DNA of 64,000 bases from Megascapheus bottae (taxonomy: Eukaryota > Chordata > Mammalia > Rodentia > Geomyidae): the NCBI GenBank assembly GCA_024803745.1, contig JANJXV010000004.1, positions 44,394,858 to 44,458,857 of the forward strand, written 5' to 3'. This document shows, piece by piece, positions 44,800 through 57,299 of this stretch (its first letter is position 1; the number at the start of each line of letters is the position of its first letter). Under the pieces are notes generated by a model. That model saw only the letters and a program-made list of their open reading frames with translations. It made no database searches and was not told where the DNA came from. Both the position numbers and the translations under genes were made by a program.

Positions 44800-45480
44800 T
44801 ACTTCCCAATATCTATCTCTCTAAAACAAGGTGCTTGCTTCTTAGTTCTTCCTTACATTATTCAGTCTACGTGTTATCTTCTTGTGACAACATTTAAAGT
44901 TCTCACTGAGAGCCATCATCCAGCACCCATCCCTTTCCATCGCCTCTCATCCAAGTGCCAGGTTCATTTCATCAAGGCACAACAAAGAACCTGAGGCTAT
45001 TCTATTCCGTGACCATTAATAAAGATCATTTAGCAACCCACTTCTGATTAGCCTCTTACTCAACTGGAATTTATTCATGAGAAAAAAACCCTATATAATA
45101 ATAACCTTTATATTGCCAAGCCTAAATCATTTAAAACATTCAACCAAGGGTATTGAGCCTAATTCAAAAGAAACTGGACATCTCATAAACATCCCTTTCT
45201 AGGTTCAGCACTCTAACTATACAAAGGCTTCCTCTACATCTTATCTTGACACTGTTCCTTACCGTACTTCGCTACATTTAAACTTCATCATTGAAGTTCA
45301 CACAAACAGCACTCTGTAGAAAACTATATGCCTTCCACATGTTATTTCTCCTAAAAGAAATCTATTTCGTATCATGTCCATCACTTTTAACTAGTTAATT
45401 CCTCAAACACCAGTTCCCCATCAAATGATATCCTTCAGGAAGCTGTTTATTTAGCACTCAGTCTGTTACAAAAGTGGTAT
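44800..45480 (+). mobile_element. Probable LINE-2 (L2) remnant
   Basis: Phrases such as 'cttccacatgttatttctcc' and 'ctcaaacaccagttccccatcaaatgatatccttcaggaagc' resemble the L2 ORF 3' region. Highly diverged. Confidence 0.5.
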
Positions 45481-46640
45481 GCTATGCACCTGGCTCATAA
45501 ACAGATGTAGGAGGCAGGTGTCTTTCCAGTGTAAGGCTCAGTGACATCGTTTGGAAAACCTCAATCAAACCTGCTTAATATAGATATTTAACCTGTGGGG
45601 ATCAATAAATGCTATCAATCAGGAGAGAGTGCATTTCCTTTCACAGAAAGAGGTAAATATTCACTGGTGCTAATTATGAGTTCTATCTTAATTATTTTAT
45701 TGTCATGATCTTAAATAGAATCCCACTAAACTAAAACCATTGATTTGTTTATGTCATTCTATTTCTAAATTATTTCCCATAGATTTTTATTTATATCCTT
45801 AGCTTCTATCACATGTACAAATATTCGACAAATATTCTTTAAATATTCATTAAATAATGAAGGAGAATATAATTACTTATTTTATTGATCCTTTGGGATT
45901 CTCTTCATTTGAGTTACAGCCTAACTTTAATTAAGGTGACTACTAAGCTTCAGGAATAAGGAACCAAATTATTTGACCTATTTTATTTTAGATGTAAAGG
46001 TGAAAATTATGAGAATAAATATTTTAAGAGAAAAAACCCACCCTGAATGCAATAATCGATAAAGAGCCTTTATTCATAAAATTTAAAACATGACAATTGG
46101 AAAACATTCACCTTTGTGGACACTGGTTGGAAAGAGAAACAGAAATAGAGAAAGCATGGAGGAAAGAGCAAGAGAAGGCAATCAAAAGTCTATTAAGAGA
46201 CATTAGTGAGAATGAGGATGCTGCATCCTAGTGGAGGAAAAAAGCTCAGAAAGATGGGGCTGATCAACTCTGCAATGATATTAAGCCTACCTGACAGCAA
46301 CTTAACAGACTTAACAGGAAGATTTGCCCAGTTTTCCCACAAATACATGGCCATGCTAATTTGAGGCCCTGTCCCTGATTTGCACATACTGAGAAACAGC
46401 AGTTTGTAATCTGACCATAAATTCACCTATGTTAATTTTTTCATTCCATTAAATAAGAGAAGAATTGAGGTGAACATTTCTTGAGTAGAGATTTTACTCT
46501 TATAAAATAGAAATGATACCAATTTTGTGTGACTTATTTATGGAATTATAAAATTATTGTAATTATAAAGGAAGTACATACCCAGTTGGAAGCTACTCAG
46601 TCAGAAAAAAAATGTCAATTTATAACATTTCAACAGTAAA
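45481..46640. other. Unassigned DNA
   Basis: No gene or clear repeat recognised. Confidence 0.45.
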
Positions 46641-46650
46641 AAAAAATTAC

Positions 46651-46651
46651 G

Positions 46652-46695
<44 letters not shown>

Positions 46696-46706
46696 ATGTG
46701 TGTTCA
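46651..46706. repeat. (TG)n microsatellite
   Basis: About 22 TG units with a GTGCATG interruption, 20 bp from a minus-strand ID fragment. Confidence 0.96.
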
Positions 46707-46726
46707 TAAAATCAATAAATTTAATT

Positions 46727-46780
46727 GAATGCCTGATTTGCTCGGTAAGTACTCTACCCATTAAGCTGTGACCCCAGATC
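46727..46780 (-). mobile_element. ID-like fragment, minus
   Basis: 'gatttgctcggtaagtactctacccattaagctgtgacccc' is the complement of the ID A-box half. Confidence 0.6.
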
Positions 46781-46787
46781 TTTTTTG

Positions 46788-46912
46788 GTGTTTAGGTATG
46801 TTCTGTCAGATAGCACAGTACATTTGGTTCCAGGCCAGTTCTAAAACAATTCCCTAACTTTTTTCTCCTGTTTATCTGAGATTACAGGCATGTACCACCA
46901 GGATTGGCTTAT
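46788..46912 (-). mobile_element. B1-like arm, minus, diverged
   Basis: Ends 'tctgagattacaggcatgtaccaccaggattggc', the complement of a B1 5' end. Together with 46727-46780 it may be an old B1+ID dimer. Confidence 0.6.
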
Positions 46913-46924
46913 AGTGGTATTCAT

Positions 46925-47288
46925 TAAAAGTAATTTTGAATACTTTGCAGTATTATTTCATCTGTCCTTAAAATATTTATAAAATTTTAATTGTGCAATA
47001 TATATATAATTACCATCATGACTAATTTTAAGTACAGTGCAGAAATATGCAGTCAAAATGTCATATTGTTATATAATCAATACCTAAAATGTTTTATTTT
47101 GTACAACTGAAACTGTTTTACCAATAATTGGGAAGTTTTATTCCCAGTTTTTCTCTTTTCCTTATTCCTTAAAAACCTCCTTCTATATTTTTGTGTTTGG
47201 CTATTATAGATAATTCATGTAATCAGAATCATCCCTAACGTCCTTGCAATTCATTCATATTAAAGAACTTGTCAAAATTTCCTTCCTT
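46925..47288 (-). mobile_element. Ancient L1M 3' UTR (host), left part
   Basis: Complement of a typical L1M tail: 'acaactgaaactg', 'gtttggctattatagataattcatgtaatcagaatcatcc', 'caaaatttccttcctt'. A younger L1 interrupts it at about 47289. Confidence 0.72.
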
Positions 47289-47790
47289 AAAAATCATATT
47301 AAGTGAAGTAAGCCAGACCCAAAGGAGCATAGGCTCCATGGTTTCCCTCATTTGTAACAATTAATACACATCTAGAACTCTCTTAGCAGAGGATCACAAT
47401 ACCTCAAAAGCTATGCACACATGATCATACAGGATGAGACTAAGTGAAATGAACTCTAGGTTATAGAAACAAGAGGTTTATCTTTGTGATTGCTGTTCTT
47501 AATGTACTATGTGAAGTTACTTCTTATTTTCTTCCACTTATGGTTAATCTCATGTGGTTACTCTACTTAACTTTGTTGCCTAGTATACTGTATATACTTA
47601 TTTGTTTATTTGAATTAGGGAAGGGAAAGCAGAAAACAAGATGATGGGGAGGGGGGAAGGGAGGGAAAGGGGGACAAAAACACGAGAAGGGGTACCAAGG
47701 TTTGAGAAGTAATGTACCCATTACTTGATGAATGTAACTGTATAATGTATAGAGGGATACATTATCCAGACAATAAAATACAATAATTAA
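47289..47790 (+). mobile_element. 5'-truncated L1 3' end
   Basis: Starts at the ORF2 end (aaaatcatattaagtgaagtaagccagaccc), passes 'gaactctaggttatagaaac' and the G-rich tract at 47640-47680, and ends at 'caataaaatacaataatt' plus A-run. It splits an ancient L1M whose sequence resumes afterwards. Confidence 0.93.
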
Positions 47791-47799
47791 AAAAAAATC

Positions 47800-47935
47800 C
47801 TTTCTAAAGCTGAGAAATAACTCATTGTGCAGGCATACCTCCTACATTGCTTATCCATTCTTGTGCTATGGATACGAGTTGCTTCATGAACGGTATTGTT
47901 ATGAATGTGGATATGCCTAAATAACAATTTTAAAT
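47800..47935 (-). mobile_element. Ancient L1M 3' UTR (host), right part
   Basis: 'aaagctgagaaataactcattgtgcaggc ... gcttatccattcttg ... gaacggtattgttatgaatgtgg' continues the L1M order broken at 47288. Confidence 0.72.
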
Positions 47936-48915
47936 TAACTCTCTTAATATTTATAAAGTGTAATGATCCCGGAAGTTAACAAAACTGGGAAAATCTAAAT
48001 CAAACACTATGATCTTGGCAATAGCCTAATAAAAATTTCCATGAGATAAAAAGATCGGCAATTTAACAATCTTTACCAAGTTCAACTTGAAATATCATGT
48101 ACTTGCCAAATACATAATTAGAAGGAACTTTTAGAAAATGAAAATAATATGCTTCAGCTTTACATATGTAAAACCTCTAGATTTTACTAAATATGTTGAA
48201 TTATTGAAAACTAAATGCAGATATGATACCATTTCTTCAAAACTCCTCAATGAAATACAAAAAAATATATAACCAAACTTCCTTCAATAAATGACCTGTA
48301 TTAAAAAGAAACATTATGTGAGGTAGTCAAATAGCAAACAGAATCATTATAAAGATGTATACATTAGATAAGAGAATGATTCAACATATGGCTAGTTCTG
48401 CAACTATATCTTAACAGATGGCTAATACAAAGTTTGAAAAACTGAAATGGAATTCCTTAGCATCTCAATACACCATGTGATCCTATTTACCTACTTTATG
48501 ACTTCCATGTTTTCCTGAAACATTTATGCATTTTGGCAAAATGCATAAAATATGTAGTTAGTAAAAGAAAAGGAAGTAGGAAAGTATAACTATTTGCCAC
48601 ATAATGATATTAATTGGCTTCCAAATATACTATAATATACCAGTTTATTTATGAGCTTCACTAAACCATGCCTACGCTGTACTGCATGGATTACACTGAC
48701 TTTAATACAAGAAGCCTCTGACACCCATGCTAATTATTTTGATGTCTTAATTTGAAGATTAGTGATAGTGTTATATACTTGTAGAAGTAATGAGCTACCT
48801 AAAAGGACCTTTACCTTCCCCAAGCTCATTCATGTGTTTGATAGCAAAGTATCCAGATGGATTGTGATATAGTCACAGAGAAGTAGCATTTGAAGTCTTA
48901 TATAACAATAGTCTA
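47936..48915. other. Unassigned AT-rich DNA
   Basis: No gene recognised. Probably old repeats beyond recognition. Confidence 0.45.
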
Positions 48916-48931
48916 CATATTTTAATTTTTT

Positions 48932-49115
48932 TGCCAGTCCTGGGCTTAAGCTCAGGGCCTGAGCACTGTCCTTGGATTTTTCTCAAGGCTAGAACTCTAC
49001 CACTTAAGCCTCAGCACCACTTCTGGCTTTTTCTAAGTATGTGGAACCAAGGAATTGAACCTGGGTCTTCATGCATGCTAGGCAAGCACTCTACCACTAG
49101 GCCAAACTCCCAGCC
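48932..49115 (-). mobile_element. SINE type A, minus, perfect TSD
   Basis: T-run, then right- and left-arm complements near consensus (gtcctgggcttaagctcagggcctgagcac; tgctaggcaagcactctaccactaggccaaactcccagccc). Perfect 16-bp duplications at 48916-48931 and 49116-49131. Confidence 0.97.
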
Positions 49116-49131
49116 CATATTTTAATTTTTT

Positions 49132-49769
49132 ATGCAAAGTGTCAATTATTTGATTGACACAGAATAGGTAAGAGTTACACAAAATTAGTTACATTATTCA
49201 GGGAAATATATGTCTAACAATAATCATGAGGATTACTCATTGACATGGAGTAGTAATGAAATCTAGTTTTGTGGAGGAAAAAATTGCATCATTAAATATT
49301 TTGTTAGTTCTGATTATTTCAAATAGTTATGTCCTATATAATCACCATGTACACTAAACTATTGCCCTTAGAAGTAATGGTTAGGTTTCTAAAGCAGTAT
49401 GGCAATTCCTCAGTTTTTATTGAAAATATCTAAAATATTTACAACTTACAACATACAAGCTTCTTTGCCACTGCCCTCATTGAACAAATCATTCTCCTCA
49501 AGATTGAAAATTGGTTCTTCCCAGTTACCTTTTCCTGCACCACACACAACAGGCACTTACAAATTCTTCTTCAATGTTGTGTTCTTCACAACTTGCCTCA
49601 CCTGAAAGTTTAAAAGTCTTTGCATTATAAGGGCTTTTGTAATGCATGTGCCAGCAACAACTGGCTTAGAATAGTTTAACATGTCTCTCATGGTGGGTAA
49701 TAAGGACCATAATTTTTTTGGCAAAGAAAATTAGTCTCATAACACAATTATCCACAACATTTTGAAAAT
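49132..49769. other. Unassigned DNA
   Basis: No gene recognised. Confidence 0.45.
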
Positions 49770-50290
49770 AAGTTATCTCAACCAGGAAATGAAATGAGCT
49801 TCCAGTTCATGGACTGGCATAATTAATATCATAAGAGTGGCTATAGTACCATCGAAATCTCAGTATCATTCTCTGCAGAGATAGAAATTTCAATACTAAA
49901 TCATAGGGAAACAAAAAAGCAATTTGAGCAAAAACAGCAGTGCTCATGTCTCACATAATACCATACTTCAAATTATACCATAGAGCCATAGTAATGGACA
50001 AAGCATGGTACTGACACAGAAACAGATACACAGATGGATAGTACAGAAGACACTGAAATAAAATCATACAGATACAGCCATCTAATTTGTGACAAATGAG
50101 CAAAAAGATATACACTGAACAAAAAAGACATCTTATTCAATATAGAAGAGGTAAGAGTTACACAAATGCTGGGAAAACACAAACTTGGGCTGTTGACATG
50201 GAAAACACAAACTAGATCTCTACTTCTCACTCTTTACAAAGAATTGATTCTACATGGATGAGATTTGCATCATGTGACCTAAAATTTTGA
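49770..50290 (+). mobile_element. Ancient L1 ORF2 remnant
   Basis: 'catagtaatggacaaagcatggtactgacacagaaacagatacac' and 'ctagatctctacttctcactctttacaaag' are L1 ORF2 post-RT landmarks in order. Frames broken. Confidence 0.8.
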
Positions 50291-50354
50291 AATGACTTCT
50301 GGGAAACTGCAGTTTTCCAAGGTGAGCTCTGGAAGCGATTGTCAGGAGTCACTG

Positions 50355-50457
<103 letters not shown>

Positions 50458-50642
50458 AGAGAATAAAAAGTATCAAACATTGACAAAGAGGAAGAGAGAG
50501 AGTAAGAAATGGTGGAGGGAATGAATTTGTTAAAACTACATTTGATGCATATATGAAACTATTCTATAGAATCCCTCTCATCATAAATGCGATTTAATTC
50601 AAAAGTAAAATAAGAATTGGTAAATAATAAAAGACCCTTGTA

Positions 50643-50885
50643 GTTGAACCCTGGTGGCTCACACCTCTAACACTCACTACTCAGGAGGCTGAGATGTGAG
50701 GATCACCATTCCAAGCTAGCCTGGGCAGAAAATTTCCCGTTAAACTCCTATCTCCAATTTACCACTAAAAATCTAGACATGGAGCTGTGGCTTGAGGTGG
50801 TGGAGCACTAGTTTTGAGCAAAGGAGTTCAGGGATAGCACCCAAGCCCTGAGTTCAAGCCTCACATCTGACCATAAGCAAAAAAC
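50643..50885 (+). mobile_element. SINE type B, full length
   Basis: B1-like arm (ctggtggctcacacctctaacactcactactcaggaggctgag), linker (cctatctccaatttaccac) and ID-like arm (cctgagttcaagcctcacatctgacc). Confidence 0.94.
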
Positions 50886-51409
50886 GAAGAAGTCATTTGT
50901 TATCTCAAGGATACATAAATTCTTTCCACAGCAGCATCACCCACATAATGCTGCATCATCTCTGGCACGGCTGCCTTACAATTTGAGGAATATTTTCTTC
51001 CTTATTCTAGATATGTAGCTTACTGTACACATTACTGTGCCAATGCCTAAATGAGACTTCCGGTGATCCTTATATTTTTCCTTAGTAGGGCACATTGCAG
51101 CCTGATTTCACTTTGGATTGGTCTACAGCACTTCAACATTATAGCAGGGACCCAGAACAAAAAGGGAAATAGCCAAGATAAAATTTGAAAATGTGAACAT
51201 ATGGCACTAAGAAGAACCAGAAAAGGACTCAGTCGGAGGACTTGTTCCCCTGGAACATATCAGTTGGACAGGAGATGCAAATTTTCACATGGCCAAAATG
51301 ACTGTGGAAATATTAAACCATTAATCTGGGAAGCTACAGATACGTTTTAATGAATAAGTGAACTCGTAAATACGGAATCTACATATGCCAAGGAAGTATT
51401 GCATCCATA
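50886..51409. other. Unassigned DNA
   Basis: No gene recognised. Confidence 0.45.
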
Positions 51410-51424
51410 AAGAAGAAATACATG

Positions 51425-51594
51425 GACTGGGAGTTTGGCCTAGTGACAAAGTGCTTGCCAAGCATGTACGAAGACCTGGATTCCTCCGTAGCCAGAAGTG
51501 GCACTGTGGCTCAAATGGTCGAGCTTTTCACCTTGAGAAAGCCCAAGGACAGTGCTCAGGTCCTGAACTCAAGGCCCAGGATTGGCAAAAAAAG
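51425..51594 (+). mobile_element. SINE type A with internal deletion, perfect TSD
   Basis: The linker between the arms is shortened (gattcctccgtagccagaagtgg), removing the 'accacatacatag' part. Perfect 15-bp duplications (aagaagaaatacatg) at 51410-51424 and 51595-51609 define the ends. Confidence 0.96.
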
Positions 51595-52114
51595 AAGAAG
51601 AAATACATGCTTGCTTTTTTGGGAGCATGGCTGCTAAAATTCATTAAGGGGAATATAGCAAAACACACAAAACACTTAAAAAGTGACACTATGCAGACTT
51701 AGTTGTAGTGCATGGCCCACCTGTCTAAAAGGATCTGCCTTTTATAATGATGGTCTGTTACCATCATCTGTAGGTAAGTTCAGCCTAAACTGGAAAATTA
51801 AGTCAACTACACGGTCCCAAAAAATGGCCAATAAAATGCACAGAAATGCTGCGCATAATTTCAGTTCTTATACAGTGAAATTTCCTGATAACAGAAGGAA
51901 ACTATACTTAGTACAATTTGGCCAAAAAAGTTAAAAGTATACAACCATTAGGGAAAAAAAGCCAAAAGAGTAATGTAATATATAAATAATATGTAAAATT
52001 CAATATTAAATTATTAAAAACATATTCCATAATATATAAAAAGGGTGATGTACAAATAAAATATATGATCAAAATAAAGAATTACATATTTAAAAGAATA
52101 AACCTGAAGAGTAG

Positions 52115-52700
52115 AAACCCAGCACTGTTCACTATAGCCAAGATATGGAATTAGTCCAAATATCCTTCAGTGGGTGAATGGATCAAGAAGTTGCGGTATG
52201 TATACACAATGAAATTTCACTCATCCATTAAAAATAATGATATTATGCTATTTTAAAAGAAATGTAAAACTTGAAAAAATTATCTTCAGTAAGGCCCAAA
52301 TAGACAAAGGATCCTTGTTTTCCTTTAGCTATGAAAGCTAAATTTAGTTTACAAACTCATAAATAAAGATATGTAGTATGCAAGGATGTACAAATATAGT
52401 AGATCCACGGAAAATCCCAAATAGCATAAATCCTTAGAAAGTAAAATGAGAGTTTAGAAAATAAAACACCAGCAAGCAGGTATTCAAAATGTGGGGATAA
52501 AGGGTAGATAAATGAAGAGAAGAGGGAGAAAATACAGATTAGAATGCAACATATATTCTACAAAATGCATAGAAGAGAAGCAAGTGTTAAGTGAATGTGA
52601 ATATTGCAAGGGGTCATATTGAGATTTATTGTATTAATATATTATATTCATAAACTCCTTTGTTAAATAGCAACTGCTTTGTACAACCCTTAAACATAAT
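52115..52700 (+). mobile_element. L1 ORF2 end and 3' UTR
   Basis: 'gcactgttcactatagccaagatatggaattagtcc' and 'gtatacacaatgaaatttcactcatcc' mark the ORF2 end. The UTR ends with 'tagcaactgctttgtacaaccc', the alternative-subfamily 3' terminus, then a very AT-rich tail to about 52850. Confidence 0.85.
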
Positions 52701-52804
52701 AAAAATTAAAAATAAAAGAATAATATGTAATAACAATAAAAATAATTGTATGTAAAAAATAAAAATAGAAAAATAATATATACAAGAAAATATATAATGA
52801 AAAT

Positions 52805-52832
52805 AAAGTATAATGTATATACATTATACTTT
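52805..52832. repeat. Perfect 28-bp palindrome
   Basis: aaagtataatgtat is followed without spacer by its exact reverse complement. Lies in the AT-rich tail of an L1 about 20 bp before a type A SINE. Confidence 0.95.
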
Positions 52833-52850
52833 GAAATTAGATGATATTAG

Positions 52851-53050
52851 AGGCTAGGAGTTTGGCCTAGTGGTAGAGTGCTTGTTAAGTGAGCACAAAG
52901 ACCCAGATTTGATTCCTCGGTACAACATACATAGAAAAAGCTGGAAGTGGTGCTGTGACTTAAGTGGCAGAGTTCTAGCCTTGAGAAATTTTAAGGATAG
53001 TATTCAGGCCCTGAGTTCAAGCCTCAGAACTGGCAAAAACCACCACAAAA
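52851..53050 (+). mobile_element. SINE type A
   Basis: Both arms present (aggagtttggcctagtggtagagtgc; ttaagtggcagagttctagcc ... ccctgagttcaagcc). Several substitutions in the left-arm B box region. Confidence 0.93.
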
Positions 53051-53149
53051 AAACAAGCAAAAATAACTATATAAAGTGAAGAAAGAATAATACATAAAAA
53101 TAAAAAATATGATAAAAAGCTATATACGTAACATTTTAAAGTACTAACC

Positions 53150-53330
53150 TGCTACAATTCTGCCTCTTTGTCCCACAAGGCTGAGATTATAGTTGCATGA
53201 TCCCATACCTTTCATATTCAAGATTAAACTCTTGCCAACTTTTTTCTGAAGTGACATTGAACACTGAGTCTTCTAATCTGCGCTTCCTAAGCAGGTGAGA
53301 TTATAGGCGTTTGCCACTGTGTCCAGTTCC
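53150..53330 (-). mobile_element. Old B1-like SINE, minus
   Basis: Ends 'aagcaggtgagattataggcgtttgccactgtgtcc', the complement of a B1 5' end. The upstream half is weak. Confidence 0.5.
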
Positions 53331-53631
53331 CTTTGACTTACAGTTGTGTTCAGCCACTGGAAAGTATCAGCAAGGAAATGAAAAGAGAGGCTAGACAATA
53401 CATCCCTTACATGTAGTAATAAGTCTGCTAACATGTATTTATGTATTAAAGTGATAGACACTGAGAGTTCCCATCAAAAGCCTGCAAATTCCCATTTAAT
53501 GTCTAAGTGAGGGCACTAATAGCTCACAATATTCTGAAGATTAAATAATATACTACAGCAAAACAGATTATAAAGTTTTCCCAAACCATGATATAAATGC
53601 AAGATAAATATTTTTCTTAAAAATTAGAACA

Positions 53632-53732
53632 GAAGTGGAACTGTGGCTGGAGTAGTAGAGCACTAGCCTTGAGCTCAAGAGCTCAGAGACAGCATTCAGG
53701 CCCAGAGTTCAAGTCACACCACCAACAAAAAA
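53632..53732 (+). mobile_element. SINE right arm alone (ID-like)
   Basis: Begins 'agaagtggaactgtggctggagtagtagagcac' and ends in an A-run. The left arm is absent. Flanks 'aaaattagaac' and 'aaaattgaac' suggest 5'-truncated insertion with its own target site. Confidence 0.85.
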
Positions 53733-53769
53733 AATTGAACAAAACCTAAAAAACATTTACAACAAGAAA

Positions 53770-54468
53770 AAGTAAATGACGGAAGCAAGGTCAAAAGGGG
53801 CAGCAATACGGGAACGGGGAGGAACACACAGGGCCAGCCTGTAGTCCCCGGGAGCCAAGAGATGGTAAGTGTCGATGACCCAGCCCTCCCCCAATTACCA
53901 GGGAAGAAAAAACCACGCTGAGTCAGAAGCAGTGTTAACCATGAAAGCGCATCAGATCTCTCTGCTGATCTCTGCTGATTTGATCTGCTGTTCTCTCATG
54001 TTCTCTGATACTCTCATGCCTTTATTGCATCAGACAATTAGTTATATACTGTTAGGGTAGGAGAAGGTGGGAACTGGGAAGCTTGCCAATAAGAAGAGGG
54101 CCCCTGTGCTACCACTAAGGATCTGGGTGGGGCTTTCAGGTACTGGGCAGGACAGGTGCAAGAAAGCTCCAGAGACCTGAGCTGCTGCAAGACCCGTGAA
54201 GCTGCGGGGGGTTCAATCGAGTCACGTACACAGAGATGCCTTAAGAGAGGTATGCAAAGGACCTAATGCCTGGTCAAAGCCCTTTAATTGCCGCTGCGCC
54301 AGAATCAGGCCTCAGAGATGGAGGTCAGGCCTCAACAGACACAAATTGACTGCTTTCCAATTTTTAACTACATGTGGCTACCAGACTGTTATCAACGACC
54401 AGAGTAATGTCAGTCTAGTGAAGATATCCAACTCCAAGTTTCCTTGGTTCTCGGGCTGACAGACTACA
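53770..54468 (-). mobile_element. LTR, class II-like, minus strand
   Basis: GC-richer than surroundings. On the minus strand it starts TG... near 54468, has a TATA-like box (tatataact complement at about 54041-54047) and AATAAA at 54021-54026, about 20 bp apart as in IAP-type LTRs. U5-like sequence follows. It shares the 11-mer ttgtctgatgc with the LTR at 20293-20590. No target duplication or internal viral gene was found. Confidence 0.55.
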
Positions 54469-54579
54469 AATCAAGTAAAAATGTAAAGACTTTGAGCACT
54501 GAGATCTTCAAACTCCCTGAGAGAAGAAAAAACTACTCTCCTTTTTACAACTCTAGAAAGTCAAATAAATACCTTTGTA

Positions 54580-57240
54580 ATTAGAGATGTTATTTCTTAA
54601 TGTTTTTATTATGGTAAATGTGAAGTAAAATAAATTATGTATAATTAAAACACATGATAGTTTGTGACAAACATACAAATCTATGAAACAATCATCACAA
54701 TCAAATAATGAATACATGTTTTCATACACAAAAGTTCCTGTGTCTTTATGATCATACTTCCAACCCTTTGAAGCCACTCCTCTCCCTGATTCCTCTTCCT
54801 CTTTCTGTGTAACTATTTATCTAATTTTTTTACAATGAACTTATATTTTCTAGAATTTTGTGTAAATCAAATGATCACAATCATGTGGGGATTTATGGTG
54901 GAAGTCACATTTTATTCAACATATTGTTTTTTTAAATGTATTTAATTGTCAGGTGACCAATATTTTGTTTTTGAAATTCACACTAGTAGTTGCATATGTC
55001 AATAGCTGTTCTCTTTTGATTGTTGAGTGTTAAAAATCATGTGACTGGTCATCATTACTGACAGACTTTGATATTGTGTCTTGTTTGGAGTCAAGGACAA
55101 TTCCATTTCTGTGAAGGTCTAATTGAAAGTCATGTATGGACAGTGTTAGGACACCCTGCCTCATAAATATTTCTGCTTTTCTATATGGTCAGAACTTCCT
55201 CAGCAAAGATGATATCCACTGGGGTTTAGGGATGATTGAGCTTCAATGCTCAAGACTAAAACCTCCCAAGTAGATATGAAGTCTTACCTTTCCTAAAACC
55301 ATTAAATACTTCCATTTGAAAAGATGATAGAACTATGGAACATACATCCTCTCTAGAGAAGATTTACTTACATTCTATACTATCTATAGCAATCCTCTTC
55401 CTTTCTCATCTGAATGGGTTCTATTAGCCAACTGTTCTAAATAAATTGAGATTTGAACTGGGGAATTAATCTCTGATGAAAATTTCTTTAGTTGCACAAA
55501 GGTGATAGATTATCAGGTCTCATTGTAGCAGCCTGTCATAGTACTCAAGCATGAAGAAATGTCACCAGATGCTCTCTGAGTAGTTAATTCATCTATGGTC
55601 TGATCCAGTATTTCTTATCAGGCCACATAAGTTAAGTGTAGATATACAACCTCAGCTTGTGTATCCCTTCATTTCTTTGAGTAACTATCTAAGAGGGGAG
55701 CAGCTAGAACATAAGATAGATATATGTTTTAGTTTATTAAACTAACTTTCTAGCTGCCTTATAAAATAGTAATATCATTTTATATATTTAGTGCATGAGA
55801 ATCCTCATTTCTTCATTCTCCCTAGCACTTACATTGCTCATTTTCTTTGAGTTTAGTCATTTAGTAAGAATGCTATGTTATCTATAAAGGATATTACGTG
55901 CATTTTCCTCCAGATTAATGACAGTGAATGCACTTATATGTGTTAAAATTTCCCATGTATAAACCTTTGACTGCTCAATTCTTTGACCCTATTTAGATGG
56001 GCATTTTGTTATGAATTAAAAGACTCCCACATTCAATTGGTATGCCAAGGTCTTTGTCAGGTACATTTGGCAAATATATTTTTTTTCATAAAACCTCTCA
56101 TCATTTTATTTTCATAGCAATGCCTTTAAAATGGTAAAAAAAATTAGAAAAAATTTATAAAGTCAAACTAATTGACTTTTCTTATATAGTTCATAACTTC
56201 TGTGTGCTATTATAAAATTCTGTGTGAAAGTTGAGATCATTACTTTCCTAACTCCTAGAAGTTTTAGAGGCTCACATTTTAAATATAAGCCATGTGATCA
56301 ATTTTGAGTTGTTGAAAGTTATATAATTACCAGATCCAAGAGCTTTTCTGGCAAATAGATACCAAATCGTATGACACAAATCAGTGAGAGGTAATTTTTC
56401 CCCTTTGGGCCTATTGTCCATGTCTGTGCAATCATTTCTCAACTCTCTCTCCTCTCCTGTGAGTCACTGTTTATCTAATGTTACAACATCTTGACAAGGG
56501 TAATTTTATGATATCTTGAGATCAGATAGGTTTTTTTTTCTCATTGAACTATTGTACTTATTCTATGATTTTTATATTTCTACATGAATTTTAGCATCAT
56601 CTTGTCAATTAGGAAAAAAGAGAACACTACTTTGGTTTTGAGTAGAATTTCTTTGAATTATTAATCTGGGCTGAAATGACAGGGTCGCACTGCTGAGACA
56701 TCTGACCCATCAGCCTATATTATATACCAGTAATTCCTTTGTTCATTAATTCCTCTTAGCAGTGCAATGTGGTTTTCAGGGTCTATGATGATACATTTGT
56801 TAAGTTCATTCTCAAGTATTTGGGGTTCCTTTTGCTATTATATTGCTTTCTGATTGCAGCTTTGATTATTTATCATTAGTATGTGGAAATACAATTGTTT
56901 ATTCTGAAATGTTGATAAAAATCACTTCAGATATGCTTCAACTTTACATTTTCCACTATTGTTTCCTAAAATAGTGGCTCTTGGAAGCAAAGATACAGCA
57001 GTTTATTAAGTTAATTTGGATAATCCTTTTCATTTGCAGAACTAGATCCATGTAATTCCTAAGATTGTATTTCTTTCTCATTCTGACTGAATCCTGTTGA
57101 TTTGCCTGGACTTACACTTTATCCTAGCACAACGTCTTATACATTCCAGAGCTCGCAAGTGTCATACTTGCTTTTCCACACTTAAATCCGCTGTATCTTT
57201 TTAGATAATTTTGATTGTGGCTTGTTCAAGTCCTTTCATC
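54580..57240 (-). mobile_element. Ancient L1M, 3' UTR to ORF2, minus strand, with unassigned insert
   Basis: Complement landmarks in order: the UTR phrase 'ttttctagaattttgtgtaaatcaaatgatcac' (about 54850), 'ttaatgacagtg' region near 55910, 'gccaaggtctttgtcagg', and the ORF2 antisense 'gaaatgacagggtcgcactgctg' and 'aagttcattctcaagtatttggggttcc' near 56800. Block 55070-55700 does not fit L1 and may be an older insertion. Confidence 0.65.
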
Positions 57241-57299
57241 TTATCTTTTTAAATTTTTAATCTGTTTATTTGTATCTCTGAGTACTTTTTCCTAAAATA

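Noticed and set aside
54196..54459. 87-codon frame in the GC-richer block
   Set aside because: Overlaps the minus-strand LTR U3 region. Opposite strand to the LTR signals and without a domain.
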